A DNA stretch of 64,000 nt from Alligator mississippiensis (lineage: Eukaryota > Chordata > Crocodylia > Alligatoridae), in NCBI RefSeq assembly GCF_030867095.1, contig NC_081831.1:42903319-42967318 (forward strand), given 5' to 3'. Of the stretch, positions 1-30,149 are shown piece after piece; position 1 is the stretch's first letter; the number at the start of each line of letters is the position of its first letter. Position numbers and translations under genes: made by a program. The notes under the pieces were generated by a model that did no database searches, was not told the DNA's origin, and was given only the letters and a program-made list of their open reading frames with translations.

Positions 1-329
1 GGCACTGTGGCTGTCCCCCATGTTCATAGCAGGGTTTGAAGAGCCAGTGCTTGAGTGTCAGGGTGTGTTTTACCTACAGTAGGTGTCTCCTGGAGTGATT
101 TCCCCCACCCCATTCAGTACTGGAGATAACAGCAGGGATTTCAGTCCCACCTGCATATGACCCCACCACCTCAGCAAAGGCAGCAGCAGCTCTTGCTAGA
201 AGCAGCGAGCGCTCTACCAGCCCCGCACTATCAACATGCTACAGCCACCAGCTGATTTGGGCTCTGTAGTCCTGCCTCTGATCTCTTTGCAGTTGTTCCT
301 CCCACTGCCCCAACAGCTATTGCTGGTAC
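1..329. other. SRPX2 last intron (left edge)
   Basis: Noncoding sequence inside SRPX2, downstream of its exon 9 in the direction of transcription. I see no repeat or motif that I can name. Confidence 0.6.
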
Positions 330-10400
<10,071 letters not shown>

Positions 10401-10585
10401 CCCAGTGTGTGGGGATGGCTGAGCAGTAGCAGGACGAATTGTGCCCAGCAGAGCTCTCTGATTGTTAGCAGGCAGACTACAGCTCCAGGAATCCAGAAAA
10501 CAACAGAAACCACAAATCACTAGAGCCTAGAAAGAAGGGAAATGGATTTAAAACAGAACAGTGACCCCTGTTATGGCTTTAATAA

Positions 10586-10637
10586 TGCACATGCACACAC
10601 ACATGCATGCATGCAAGCATGCATACACACACGCACG
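10586..10637 (+). repeat. ATGC/CA microsatellite
   Basis: Mixed simple repeat of CA and ATGC units, including CATGCATGCATGCAAGCATG and CACACACACATG. Confidence 0.8.
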
Positions 10638-11097
10638 TTTGTTCACTACCCCAGCTTTGCTTTCCTGTCCATACTGATGAGACCCAGATTTTTTCCAAGT
10701 TTGTCAATTACGAACATTCAAAAATCATGAGTCAGACCCTCGAAGTCATGAGATTTTGGAAAATAATAAATTACCCGGCGTTTTATTTTCCTTCTGTTTC
10801 TCTGAGCCTTCCAAATTTAAATTTTTTTCTCTGTAACCATAAGGTCTAGAAACTTTCTTTTAAAAAAAGTTGAGATACTCACATAGTCCCTTCACTCCTG
10901 GAGCTTGGTCTTTAAGAAAGAGCCAAAATGTCATGAGGTGCATGACAAAATGGCATGAACCAACATGTTCCTCCAACTCAGAGCATGACAGGTGTTGAAA
11001 CTTGAAGGGAGCAATATTTGAAACCAGGTCCTGGGATTCTGCCAAACGATTCTAACCTAGGTCTATTCCTGTCCCAAATTTCACAGTAGGACACATG

Positions 11098-11353
11098 GCG
11101 CATGTCTACATTAGGTGCTAACTGCGCAGTAGCCTAATAGTACTGTGCAGTAACGCATCACAGCACAAACAGTGCTAATACATTACTGCGCAGTATTATT
11201 AGGCTAATGTGCAGTAGTGTCACTAAAAAGGTGTGCGACAGCTCTACTGTACAGTAACTACAGTTACTGCACATTTATTTAGTACTTGCTTATACAAGTA
11301 CTAAATTAAATGCACAGTAACTACTGCATATTAATGAACATGTAGATGTGCCC
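11098..11353 (+). mobile_element. PIF/Harbinger-like MITE, palindromic
   Basis: The ends GGCGCATGTCTACATT and AACATGTAGATGTGCCC are imperfect inverted repeats. Internal sequence is built from mirrored blocks such as TAATAGTACTGTGCAG and CTGCGCAGTATTATTAGG, so it can fold into a long hairpin. It carries no coding capacity. The target duplication is not clear here. Confidence 0.6.
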
Positions 11354-14300
11354 GGGCAGAATCAAATTACTAGGCCCCGATTCCCCATTGTGCTATACTT
11401 TACATAGTTATTTCTACCAGTGCAGTGACTGAATGTCAGCGTGCAAACTGGAGGGGGGTGGGAGTTAAACACTTACTTTGTGCTGGTGTCAAGGACTGCA
11501 CAAGAAACAGGGAACTGACCCAGTGTGAACAGGGTTCCAGAAGAGAGAATAAGAGCTTTCCAGGAGAGGGAAGCTAAACTCCCTAATTAATACTACACCT
11601 GTCAAGAGCAAGAGAGGCTTGGATTTCTGGAGAAGGGACTCACTCCAGGCAATATGAGGAGAGTTTCTTTATGACTGACTCTCCCAATCTGTTTGCTGCT
11701 GGAGTTCTCACATTCAAGTTGTGGATCTTCCTCTTTTTTGCAGAACCAGGGAGCAGAGAGCAGATCAGTGAAACAAGAGCAGATGCCAGGGGCAAGGCAA
11801 ACATCATTTACAGACAGACTGGGACAGATTTACTGCAGTTCCAGGTCAGTGCAAATGCACTAGAGTGTATGCTACATAAAGAAAGCAGTAAGGGGGCAAT
11901 AGGTATAGACAGAAAGGGAACAGAAGACAGACAATGAAAGGAAGTAAATAAGATTGGTGCTGAGGATGGGAAAAGAGAGAGAAAAAGAAGTGGCTTTATG
12001 GAGAGAGACACAGGGATGGACTAAGGACCATCTTTGACAATAACCTGAGCTTGGCTGCATGAAGAACTTCTAAAGAGCACAGGAATGTGGCCAGATGGAC
12101 ATATGTGAAGCTGAACAGGTTCAAAAACAGACTTCAAGGGGGAGAGCAAGCAAGACGGAAACTTCAGCTCCTCCCTTATGATGCCAATCTATATATTTAC
12201 AAGCATTCCCTCCCCTTGCATTTCTGTTGTTCCCAACCCCCCACTAGCTTGTATCCAGGATTTTATGCCATGCTCATCATCATCAGGATACCTGAGCCCT
12301 TGTAGTGCCTCATCAAAGTAGAGCAGATGGTCGTGCCTGCACTGCCACTTCACTGGCTGCTGCTCAGTGTCTCTACCTGCTATAATGAGAGGTGGAACCA
12401 GCTGCTGAGATTGTCCCCCTGACTCTGTGGAGGAAAGTGCCAGCGCTCTCACTGCACAGCATGCAGGGACATCTGTCTACAGCTTTGGCTCCACAGAAGG
12501 TCTCCTAGGCAGTGCCACTTAGTTACTGGTCTAGATCAAAAACTTTCTCCAGCCCTTGTGGATGGAGGTCAAACAGCTGATAAAAATGAATCTTACCTAC
12601 TTCTTTGCTCTGCTCACTTTCCTCTCTCTCTCTTTCCTCTCAGCTTGTTCAGGAAACTTGTGCTTTAGCTTTCCCGAAGTGAGTGGTTTGCTCCTGCATC
12701 CTCTGAGACACTACTAACACTGCCCGGATGTTCACGTCTGCATCTGCTAGACGTCCCCTTAAAGCTGTACTGTTCCTCAGAAAAGGGGAGGGGAAAAAAG
12801 AGAAGGTGGGGAAGAGGGCCCAGCAGTGGCCAAAGAGCTGCCTCTGGAGAAGGAGCGTATCAGTTAATGTGAAGTGAAGACCTAATGGGGGCAAGGGGTG
12901 CCTCTCCTTGGCCTGTTGCCTGGACATCCACTGATATCTACTGTAGCTGAGTTTGGGTCCACCTTCCAGGAAGTGAAATATTGAGGTCTGCAGATTCTGA
13001 GACTCAGCATGAGAAAGTTCTGCAAACCAGGATGCAGTAAAGCGGCATTTCACAGCCTCCAGTGGGGGAGAAAGCCTCATGGGAGCTAATTCCCTCAGTA
13101 CAAGAGTGGAAGGAGCACAGGTTCCCTAGGCAGGGAGTGCCTGACTGGGGTGTGGATAATCCATTCTAAACCATTTCCTTTAAAGAACTGGGCTCTGGCT
13201 TGACTTTCTTACAGGCCAAAATCAAGTTTGGTGTAAATTCTGGTACCGGTTTATACCCAGACAACCTGGCCACAGTACTTTTTCATTACAGCAATCTGAA
13301 GAGTCACTGACAGACTGTGTAATGCCAGCCATCACAATACTTATATACTTAAAAACTGGCATGTCCCCACCTTATTTCCCCATTCCCATCCTTTCCACCT
13401 CAGCCTCTCTTTTTTTTTTTTTTTTACTAATATGCCTATGATAATGTCCTGTTCTTCTCATTTAAATCACAACATTTTTTGATCAGCTCCTGAAAATACT
13501 TTTTACACACCCTTGCAAGGTAAGTAATTCTAATGATCTCTATGGAGAGACTACAGAGAATGTAAGGGATTTTTCCCAGGAAATGAGCCCCAGCAGAACT
13601 CATAAACTCTCAGCTCCCAGTCCTGTGCTCAGACCAGCAGAGTCTGCAGAATTCATTTTCTCAGTTGCATGTGGATAAATTCAGGGCACAGGAAAGATAT
13701 TCTGAAAGGATCAACATCTGCTGGTCGCAGTCATGAATATGACTAACCAGTGAATCCAGTCACCTATGGGATTAAGTAACTTCTATGGACTATAAGCAGC
13801 ATTTTGTGGTCACAGAAGTGCTTTTCTGCATATCCAGGAGGCAGACTGCTGATCACCTCAGAGTGCTGCCAGCTGTTTCCAAGGGTAAACATTTTTAGTG
13901 GTAAATAGTTCTGTTTTCATTGAGAAGGTTGAGTGGATGTGGACGGTGATGGTGCCAATCTGGAAGGGAGCAGCTGTGTGAGTGACCCTGTCTACATTCT
14001 GCATGCAACTTGTCAGTCTGGTCCAGGGCCCATTCTGCAGGGGGATAGTCTGCAGTGCATGTCTGGACCCTTTACTGAAGGTATTCACTATAGTAATAGA
14101 AATCACGTCTGTGATCTGTGTTACCAAAAAACCTCGGAGTCCTGGTCACGGACCAGAACGGCATCACACCAGGTGTTGTACACAAACAGAACAAAATGAT
14201 TGTCCTCTTGGTTCAAGACCACACAATGTAAGACAGGAGGCAATCAGCGGACACAGGCAGACAGCTGGGGAGTACTAGGAGACAAAGAGATGGTACTGGT

Positions 14301-15358
14301 CAGCATAAGGCAGTTGTCAAGTACATGAGCAGCCTAACCTGTCATTTGAACATCCCAGTGCAACAAAGTTTTGAGGGGGGCTAAGGAGAGCCTTGTGGCT
14401 GTATACAGGGAGCTCCTCTGAAGTGATAAGGAGCAGGTTTGAAGCACAGGAGACCAGTAGGGTGGGCATGGGGGGGCAGGGTGCCCCCCCTGAAATTGGC
14501 CACCGCTGGCTTCTGTGGGCAGTCACCACTTGCCCCCGCCACAACTGCTGCCAGCTTCTGCGAGCGGTTGCCACTTGCCACGCTGCCGCCCACAAACTGT
14601 GCCCCCCCCAGTCTCAGGAGGCACCAGTCACCCATGGTTTGAACAGTTACTAAGTGTGGTGGAAGCACAGGGGCAGCAGGGGCAGGGTGGAAGTGAACTC
14701 CTCACTGAGAGACTGAGTCAGCAGCACCCTCGAAGGAGGAACAGGCCGGACTCTGCTCTAGAAACCAACTGTGAAGACTGAGCTTCAGAACAAGGATCGC
14801 GGTGTCTAACCTCCCCTCCTGCGGGTCCGGGATGAGCGGAGAGGGCAGTGCCAGGCCAGCGGAGGCCGACACGGGCTGGCCTCGAGGTGAGGCTCTGCCC
14901 AGGTCCGATTAGGGCGGGACCGTGGCTGCGGCCAGGCGCTGGGGCGCAGGAGCGGGTGCCAGGACCTCCTCCGGGGGCTCTGGTGCGACTGGGCATGCCA
15001 CCCATGGGCGGGGTGGGGCGGGCTGTGCGCTGCTCCCCGCGGCTGGCGGCCGGCGGCTCGACTGGACAAGGGACCCGCTGCTTGGAGGCAGCTCGTGGGG
15101 CTGAGACGCTTCATGGAGCCAGGGCAGCGCGGCTGCCGGACGGAGCAGCCCGGCTGACGTGCCGAAGGGCTGCGCCGCGCCGGGCCAGGCCGGGCCGGGG
15201 GCAGCTCTGCCAGAGCCAGAGCCAGCCGCTGCCGCGGGCGGGGCGGAGCCCTCGGGCTCTGTCGGAAGCGCTCGGCCGCAGGTCCGAGAGGCTTCGGCCG
15301 TTTCCGGCAGCCGCCCTCGGGCCTCCTCGGCGCTGCTCGGGGCGGGCCAGGCGCTGCC

Positions 15359-22186
<6,828 letters not shown>

Positions 22187-22588
22187 CCAGCTGGCCTGCA
22201 GCCTTGCACCTCTGACCAAGGTAGGTTTCTTTGCAGCGCAAGCTGTTCGCACCAGTATGGCAGTGCATTTGTGAACTTGGGGTATGGGAGCTTCTAGGCC
22301 TGTGTGCACATGTGTAGGGGTGGCATGAGTGCAGGGCCTGCTCAGAGCTGTATGATTCTTTCAGAGAGCAGAGCAGACCGCTTATAATAAGCAAGTTCTT
22401 CAACTTTTAAGACATTTTAAAGGGAAGTAGAAATCCTTGATCTAGCTAGAGAGACGGGCGCTGTGGAGTCTGTCCCATATGTGCCAGCCTGGGCATCTTG
22501 GTACTTAACTGTGCTGCAGACTGTTCCCTTGATTCTTCTGCCTTTCCTCCTCAGATGTCAACTCTATCAGCACAGCATGTTCCTAACC

Positions 22589-22768
22589 CAGGGGTGGGCA
22601 ATTATTTCAGGCAGAGGGCCAGATAGTGAATTTTGGCAAGCCATCGAGGGCCGCATGACAGCTGTATCATTAAAATATACATTTTCTAAAATTTAGGGGC
22701 CCCGCGGGCTGAATAGAATGGGCTGGTGGGCCGCATTTAGCCAGCGGGCTGCATTTTGCCCACCCCTG
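22589..22768 (+). mobile_element. hAT-like MITE, family A copy 1
   Basis: The ends are CAGGGGTGGGCAATTATTTC and GCATTTTGCCCACCCCTG. A perfect 8-bp target duplication, TCCTAACC, flanks it at 22581-22588 and 22769-22776, which is diagnostic for hAT. The 180-bp body has no coding capacity. It lies in the presumed TSPAN6 3' UTR intron. Confidence 0.85.
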
Positions 22769-22891
22769 TCCTAACCTGTGCCATTCCCTGTTCCTGCAGT
22801 ACTAGTTCCTATGCAGTGCCCCTGTTGTTTTTGACTGGCTCTCCTCCTCTTGCCCATCATGTTTGCTCTGCTTTTGGACCTCAGTCTAACC

Positions 22892-23938
22892 CAGGAGCGG
22901 GCAAAATAGGGCCTGAGCACCATATCCAGCCTGCTAAGTGATTCTGTCTGGCCCGTATTGGGTCCTTCTGCCCTGCCCTGCCCAGCCCAGGCACGGGGGA
23001 CAGCCCAGACGATATTACATGCAACTCGTTTCACTGCCCATGGGCACGGAGCTGCCACCTGGTGTGGAGCGCAGCCCACCCCATCCCCACATGCAGCACT
23101 TGGTTACATCGGGAGCTCTAGTCCACAGGACTGGGCAGCACCGCAGTGGGGTGGGGGTGCCATGGCAGCCAGACTCAGCTTCCCAGCAGCCCCTGTGGTG
23201 GCAGTTCTCCCTGCCTTCATGCTTCCAGCTGCTGCTGGTAGTGGTTATATGACCACTGCTGGCACTGGCCCCCCTCACCAGTGACCCCTGCCTGTCTGCC
23301 CCACACCCACCACTGGGGGTGGCAGACAAAGTGGGTGGCCAGGGTCTCCATGGAGGCTGGCCTAGGACCCCCATGGGCAGGGCATGCTCAGCTGGGTGGA
23401 TGAGATGTGGCCGTGGGCAGGTGGGGAGTGGTGTCTGGGAGCAGGATGGGTGGCTGGGGCTAGGATTGTGAGGTGTTGACAGCATGGGACTAGGGGGCAG
23501 AGCTGTGATCTGCTCCCTGCGTGTCCCTGACGGGCACCAGTTCTGTAGGCAGGCATGCATTACAGGGATGTGCGGGGAGTGGATCGCAGTTGTACCCCAC
23601 ACCCCAGCCCCACACTGTCACTACGCCATGATCCTGGCTACTTCCAGCTGCCTTACTCCAGGATGTTGCTCCCCATCCACCTGCAACTCCATCCCATTTG
23701 CCTGGCCAAGCTTGCCCTTCCCTTGGGGGTCCTGGGACAGTCTCCATGGAGATGCCCTCCATCCATTCCATCTGGCGCCCCCCACAGTGAGTGTAGGGCA
23801 GATGGACCCAGGGCCAGATAGGATCCAATTGGCATCTCCCCAGCCCCTTTTCCCCCCTCCCTTCACCACACCGGGTGGTGTAAACAGCTCACTAAAACTC
23901 CTTAAGTGGCCCTCCACCCCAAATAATTGCTACCCCTG
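22892..23938 (+). mobile_element. hAT-like non-autonomous element, 1.05 kb
   Basis: The left end is CAGGAGCGGGCAAAATAGGG and the right end is AAATAATTGCTACCCCTG. The 8-bp flanks GTCTAACC and GTCTTACC match at seven of eight positions, so the boundaries are well supported. The interior is GC-rich and contains open frames on both strands, none resembling a hAT transposase. Confidence 0.7.
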
Positions 23939-24138
23939 GTCTTACCTGTGGTCCCCTAGTGGATCCAGTATTGGGCCTTGTCAAGATAGACGTGATCATG
24001 CTGTATGATGGCATGTATCTGCTGTGGAGTTAGATGAGATCTACCAAATTGCTTCCACTCTGTGATTTAAAGATGTAGGAATCCTGGTCTCTAGAGCAGG
24101 GAGACTTATTCATTAACCCTTTTCTTTCTGAATTTTAG

Positions 24139-25040
24139 AAAACTTCTGATCTTCCCTTTTGGCAGAGCACTTCACAACCTCCAGCCTGCTGGAATCATGC
24201 CTTTCCCCAGTCTGCTGGAATCATGTTTGAACTGTCTGATCTTCTCAGCTGGCTCACGGAAACAAGTGTAACAGCTGTTCTATTGTACTTGGGGAATTGT
24301 TGAAACACTACTCTGATGTAACACTGAATGGGATAACTCGTGTAGCTGAGGTTGTTAAAACTACTGCATTCCTTCAAGCTGCCACAACCCTCAACTCCCT
24401 TCTCTAGCACAGAAAGCTCATGTGCCACATTGAAGGAGCCTACAGTGACACTACTCTCATTTCTTACTTGTACTTTGTTAGTTTCTTAGAACAGTGGGTC
24501 CTTGGAACTGTCATACTCCACAGAAAATTCATCCTTGGAGGTGCATCTCTTGCATTGGAAAGATAGCACTCTTTTCCTTCCTTCTTCTCTACTGTTGGCT
24601 ATTTAAATCATTGTACAACTGACTTACTGTCCCATTGGAATTTCTCACTGTTGCAGCTCTTAAATGTTGGGGAGAGCTGTTGTCTATTGCAATAGATCTG
24701 ATGGGACACACTGCCTTGCCTACCGAAAGCCCTGTGCTTTAAAAGGGTCTTGGTTTCTTTCCAGGGTCTTTCTTTCCCCAGCTGGGGTTTTCATATAACT
24801 CTTTTTAATAAATGTATTTTTTAAGGTGTCTAGTTCCTCTCTCCTAATCAGGCTGTAGTATAGTAAATTGTAGCATGAGACTCAGTGGTGTAGTTCTCAG
24901 TACCTTTTAGTCTCTGTAGGAATCTCTCCACCAAGTTGGGTGTGACTTGATCATCAGTATTATATGCTGCTTTGACTTGTTTGTGTATTAAAGATAAATC
25001 CTCTTGTCTTGAAACACAATAAATATAAAAATATTTTACT
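24139..25040 (+). other. TSPAN6: Probable TSPAN6 3' UTR exon
   Basis: A good acceptor (TTTCTTTCTGAATTTTAG) precedes 24139, and polyadenylation signals AATAAA follow at 24807 and 25018. With the donor at 22221 this gives a spliced 3' UTR like that of the human gene. The stop codon would then be 34 nt before the junction, too close to trigger nonsense-mediated decay under the usual rule. No coding potential is seen. This is inference. Confidence 0.45.
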
Positions 25041-28000
25041 TTAAAATATTAACTTGGTTTAATTTTATCTCTTTGGAAATTCCACTGGGATGATTTCAAT
25101 GGAGGAATATGAGCAATAAAGAAATGTGCCTCAGGTAATCCATCTGTCTACAGCTAGCCAATAACCCTTGGAACCACAACAACCTTGTTGTTGCATTTTC
25201 AATTATGAAAGATATTTATGTCCATTCCCTTCCCCCCCCCTTCTAAAAATTGTATAAGACTGTTGATGCATTCTACCCCAGGAGCTGGCAGACTTTGTGC
25301 TGGGTAAATCTTATGCAGGATAGAGTTCAGTCCTTGTGTAAACTTACATCTCCTCCACTCTGCTTTATGTTTTGTGGCTAATCAGTAACATGCTTTGGGA
25401 TTATTCAGAGCAACTGTAAGAGGCTGCTGCATAAAATGCCTCCTGGGACGGAGAGGGATTTGCTCAGTCATTCAGTTTTTCAACTTGGGACAGTTTCATC
25501 ATCAGCCCTCAGCTTTTCTGCATTGGGGCTTAGGATGTAGTGGGCCCAGCAAGTTCCTTCACCTGAGTTTGGTGGGTTTCTCAGGATAATCCTATCTACC
25601 ACATTTGATATTTAATCCTCAGGAACCATCTGAGAGATGGGGATGCTGGCAGAGATGCACACACAGTCTGCCAATCTCCACAGCTGCTGTTACTGTTACT
25701 GCTGTCAAGGAGGAGCAATTAGAAAAGGACAGCTGAGCTATTAGACAATAACAGAGAGCCCAGCCCTCATTGGCAAGAAGACTCTTTGCCCCTCATTAAT
25801 TCTGTCCTGTTGCCAAAACTAATGGTGCTGGGGGGCAACCTGTCTTGGCCCCAAAACCTGATGGGTGGAGCGTAACTGCACAAACCGCAGCTTCAGAGCT
25901 CAAGTGAATTGGTTTTGGCAGGGGTGTCCTACTTATCCAGCCCCAGAGGTTGGAGGAGTGGCATGGGGCTGGTCCATGGGCCGGATCCAGAACACAAGGC
26001 CACGTAGTAGTCTAGCCCACAGGACTGTAATTTGGCATCTGCAGCACTGATTCCTGAAGCTTTCTGCTACCAAATTTCTGGCTCTGTGGGCAGCCCCATA
26101 AACAATATGATGCAGCTCTGTGCCCTGAATTCAGCCCGCAGGGCTCCCTGTAAGTCTGGAAATCTGGTGTCTGGACAAGTGATGGCAATTAATTTGCTGT
26201 GCCACCAAATTTCTGGACCTGTGGGGAGCCCTATGAATTAGATAATGCATGTATCTTGGGTGCTCCTGCTTGGGTACTTACGCTTTGGTGTCATTGCTGA
26301 CTGAAACTTGAAGGGAAATCCCAAGAAACTTCTGTAAATAAGCCCTTGTTAGCTTTTGGCTGGTTCCATTACAAATTTTTCAGGATTTTCGGGGTAAGGC
26401 CCAAGCACATTAGACCATTAAAACAACAATATGGATGTCGGCCAATTCTAGCTAGTGTGCAGACAGGGACTGGCTAAAACCAAATGGTGGTATAGGGTCG
26501 TGTTCAGTTAAACCTCTCTCAGTTGTAAAGCCAGTGCAGAGAAGCATGTGCCTGATGGAATAATCTTTTGGCTGGCTTGTGTTGCTCGTGTCAGCCAACA
26601 ATCACTGGGTTCACTTGGTTTGGCTCTAGTTTAGTGGTTCACTTGCAAATTAGTTTCTATTAGTCCCTTTTGGGGCTCTATGTAAAATACTGCATGCTTC
26701 CATTTATGGCCTTGGTACTAATCACTTCATGTTGCCTTCTGCCATTGATGCTCCTACAGATTCACCTGCACTGTGATCTGATGGCTGGTTAGTTGCTTAC
26801 CCAAAATAAGCACATCATCCTTAGATCAGTTCCAAGTGTCCATGCTGTTACACTGCTGCACCTGTGGGCAGTCTTGGTAGAGCCTGCATGGATGGCCTGA
26901 GGAGGGAGACTATCCTGATCTGACTATGGGTTGGTCCCTTAAAGCTGGTGTTACAGCAGGTAGGTATGTGGCTTTGCATTAGTGCTACCCACATACTATA
27001 GACATGCTTTGCATGCAGGCTATACACATGGTTGTGGGAAGTCCCTGAATTAACAGGATTTTAAATAGGGAAGAAACTCAGCTGAGCCTCTGATGTGATC
27101 AGCATCCAACTCTCTTCAGTGTGGTGAAAAAGCAATGCTTAAAAACACCTTCCCACCCACTCCTATGCTCCCTGGGTCCAGTTGCATTGGGAAGAGCATG
27201 GGCAAAGCCTTCAGCTAGGGGTTTTGCCCCATCAAGAGTTGGTCCTAAGGTACTGTTGGGGCTCTGTCATTGGATCTTGATGATTTCCCCTCTTGCTGGC
27301 CTGCTGCCTGTGACTGGTCTTGCTATGAAGTGGGTTTTTCCTGTCTCACTCATCCCATGTGCCTCGAGGTATACTACAAGTCTGCATTGTGCAGGGGTTA
27401 TGGCAGCCATGACTAGATGGAGTTGCTGTGCATTCCTGCATGCTCTGGGAACCTAGGGGAGTTGTAGGAGACCAGTAGGAATCGAAGGCTGCTGGTGAAA
27501 GACTACTGTAATTTGTATTGCAGGTGAGGGGTTATGTTATTGTCTTTCTTGGAGGACTTTAAAATGAAGGATCCTGCAGCCCGCTCCATTGTGTGTATTG
27601 CATGCTGTTCCATTTTCCTGAGTGTACATAAACCAGAGTCCTGAGTGCTCCCCTCCTGCTGCCACATCTTACCCTGCACACTTTGCTCTTTCCAGTGTGG
27701 CAGCAGAAGTAATTTAAACAAGCAAAGGCAGCATGAACAAGAGCAGGAGCAAATCCCAGAGCTCTTACTCCCACATCCCTCCCACTCCTATCCTTGGTGG
27801 CCTCTGAATCAGGCTTTCCTTTGCTGTCTTGTTACATGATATAATTATCTTTGATGTTGTGTTGTATACAAGCCTGTTTGCTTTAATGCAATATTTATGG
27901 AGTGTGAAAGGTAAGAGCACAAATCCTGTTTGTAAAGTGGTTGCAGCTCCAGTTGCTGGCCAGCAGAGGGCAGCCCAGGGAGCATATTGATTTCAGAGCA

Positions 28001-28474
28001 TATATAGCACCAAACTTTGCCAGGCTGTCTTAATTCTTTCTAAATCTAATCCAGCCTGCCTGGGTCCTGAGGATTTGCTAATGCTAGGCACTGGTCTGAT
28101 TCTGGAGTGTTGGATATGCTATACACAGATCATTAAAAAGTGTACTAGAAATGGGCCTTCTAGTGGGACCACTGACTTCACTGGTGTAATAAATTGTATT
28201 GTGACAGCTCCTGAGAATTCTGGTTATGGTCCAGGAGCTGACTGCACCATGTGCTGTGCAAATCCAAAGCAAAGAGATCATCCCTGCCCTGGGAATTCAC
28301 AGTCTAATAAGGGGCAGTATTTTAAATGCAGTTTGTTGTGTAACAAATATCTCATGTTAATTGTGAAAATGCATTGCTGACACAATGGATTTACTTAATG
28401 GAGAAATGGCCAAATGAAGGGTATTGTAAAGTGTGTGTGTGTGGTGCTTTTCATTCAAGGACCTACAGGGACGT
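25041..28474. other. TSPAN6-TNMD intergenic region, first part
   Basis: No gene seen. A worn hAT-like patch is possible at about 25,910-26,240 (GGTCCATGGGCCGGATCCAG and related wording), but its ends cannot be set. A CTCF-like motif lies at 27,960. The text at about 28,240-28,310 resembles an old vertebrate repeat that I cannot name. Confidence 0.45.
27960..27974 (+). promoter_or_regulatory. CTCF-like motif between convergent genes
   Basis: CCAGCAGAGGGCAGC is a close match to the CTCF core. It lies in the intergenic space between the 3' ends of TSPAN6 and TNMD. Binding is not shown. Confidence 0.45.
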
Positions 28475-28580
28475 TTTATGAGGGTGATTATTATCCTCAT
28501 TTTACAGTTGGGGAAACTGAGTCAGAAGACGTCTGAAGTCTTTTATCCAAAATTGTATAATGAGCGAAGTTTGGACCATC
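28475..28580 (-). repeat. MIR-type SINE remnant
   Basis: ATTATCCTCATTTTACAGTT followed by GGGGAAACTGAGTCAGAAG is the reverse complement of the MIR core region. Confidence 0.7.
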
Positions 28581-30149
28581 TGGAGGCTCATCCCCATGAT
28601 AACAGCTCCTTAGGGGATTAGTGGCCCTTATCATGCTCTGATCTCTGCTTGGGGCCTTTTTGACCTCTGCCACTCCCTGGCATTGAAAGGTTTAGAAGGG
28701 TCTGCCTCCCACTCCTGTGTTGCACCAAGGCTTAAGTTGTGCCAAGTATCTGCTAAGTATTCAATGGATTTTAAGTGCAGTGTCACATCTTACAATCGTG
28801 TTGGGAAAGATTGTGTCATTGCACTGGATTATTAATGTGAGTGCACCAGTGAGGCCATATATTATTGCTCATCCCTTTTGCATTTGTAGTACTGGTGAAC
28901 CTTTGATGATGTTTGCGCACTACTTTCAGAGTTTAACTCTTTGATATTTACTTTCCTTGGGATTTTGAGCAGTGAGTAGTTTCCTTTGATGGAAACACTG
29001 GTCTGATGCCAGAACAAAGTCTAATAAATAGAATTTTAAAAAAAGGAATGAAGAAATTCTGCTTCGGGGTATAAAAGGATCCGCATGTTTCCTGACACTA
29101 ACAATGTAACCGGACTGGATATGCCTCATTAAGATTTAAGCTTCAGATGGTAGGAGCCAAAGAGGCAATTCTGTATCCAGCCAGGCAGAGCTCTGGGGTA
29201 GATTTGCTTTTGGAACTGGATAAATGAGTAGAGATTGACGCTGGCACAGGAAAACAGCTTATTCCTTGGACTCTAGAAGCTATAATTACAAATGGGTCTT
29301 GCAAATGGGTTGTGATTCTGCTGGAATTATAAGGAAAGGTGGGGATTTTTATTTTGTGTATGCATTAGTAAAGCATTCAAGAAAAGTGCTCACTGAATCC
29401 AAGAGAGGGGCAGACTGATAACAGTTCAATCTCTTCATTTCTCTTGGGGCTGGCCAAGGATGTTATCTTAAAGATACAGCAGAATCCCAGCAATGTAGAT
29501 CTAAACATTCGGAAGCGCATTTGAACTACTTCTCTGGACTATTGACAGTTTCTCACCACCACTTGGAAGTTATGTTGTAGCAAATTCAGTAGCTGTTATC
29601 AAAGAGAATAATGATAAAGGTTCTACTTCAAGGTTTTATATCAAGAAGACCACACATGGGAAAGCAGACACACATTTCTCCTGAACAGCACGCATCACAG
29701 GATGTTTGCCTTTTGTCATGTACCATTCAGTAGCCAATGCACTCCTCCCGTTTCTAAGACAAATGCTTTAAAGGGTGAAAAAGAAGGGACTTTGATCATT
29801 AGCCCATAACATGGTTACATGCTGAATGTATCATTTGTCTCTGATTGGTAATGATGGACTGAAAGTGTCTTTGTAACTGGTAGGCAAAAAATTGTCCATG
29901 GTGTTTGTTGTCCTGTTTTTCTGAATGTTGTAGGTGGAGCATTCAAGTCGTTCAACAATGACTCTGTTGAAGAGACATGCTCTTGGGAAACCAACACACT
30001 GAACTGCAGCTCTGGAGCCTTACCTCTGCCCCCAAAGCCTGCTCTCTCACCATAAGCAAGTTGCATCATCACCTTGTGCCTTATTTTCCTCTCTGTCACA
30101 TGGGTATAACGGGACTTTTCTTCTTCCTGAGCTATAGGGCTGTTTAAGA

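Larger units (their letters stand above)
10527..14800. other. SRPX2-TSPAN6 intergenic region
   Basis: Divergent intergenic region, probably containing the SRPX2 promoter and noncoding first exon, which I cannot place. It holds a short tandem repeat, one MITE (about 11.1-11.35 kb) and a T run at 13410-13425. A C-rich stretch from 14460 to 14610 may be part of an unidentified repeat. I see no coding gene. Confidence 0.5.

Noticed and set aside
10401-10520. 40-codon N-terminal extension of SRPX2
   Set aside because: The frame is open but has no ATG, only GTG, and the signal peptide begins at 10400.
12649-13080. 143-codon minus-strand frame between SRPX2 and TSPAN6
   Set aside because: No family resemblance and no splice or promoter context; a chance frame is more likely.
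23015-23602. 195-codon minus-strand frame in the 1.05-kb hAT-like element
   Set aside because: It is low-complexity, proline/serine-rich and lies inside a non-autonomous element. No transposase similarity.
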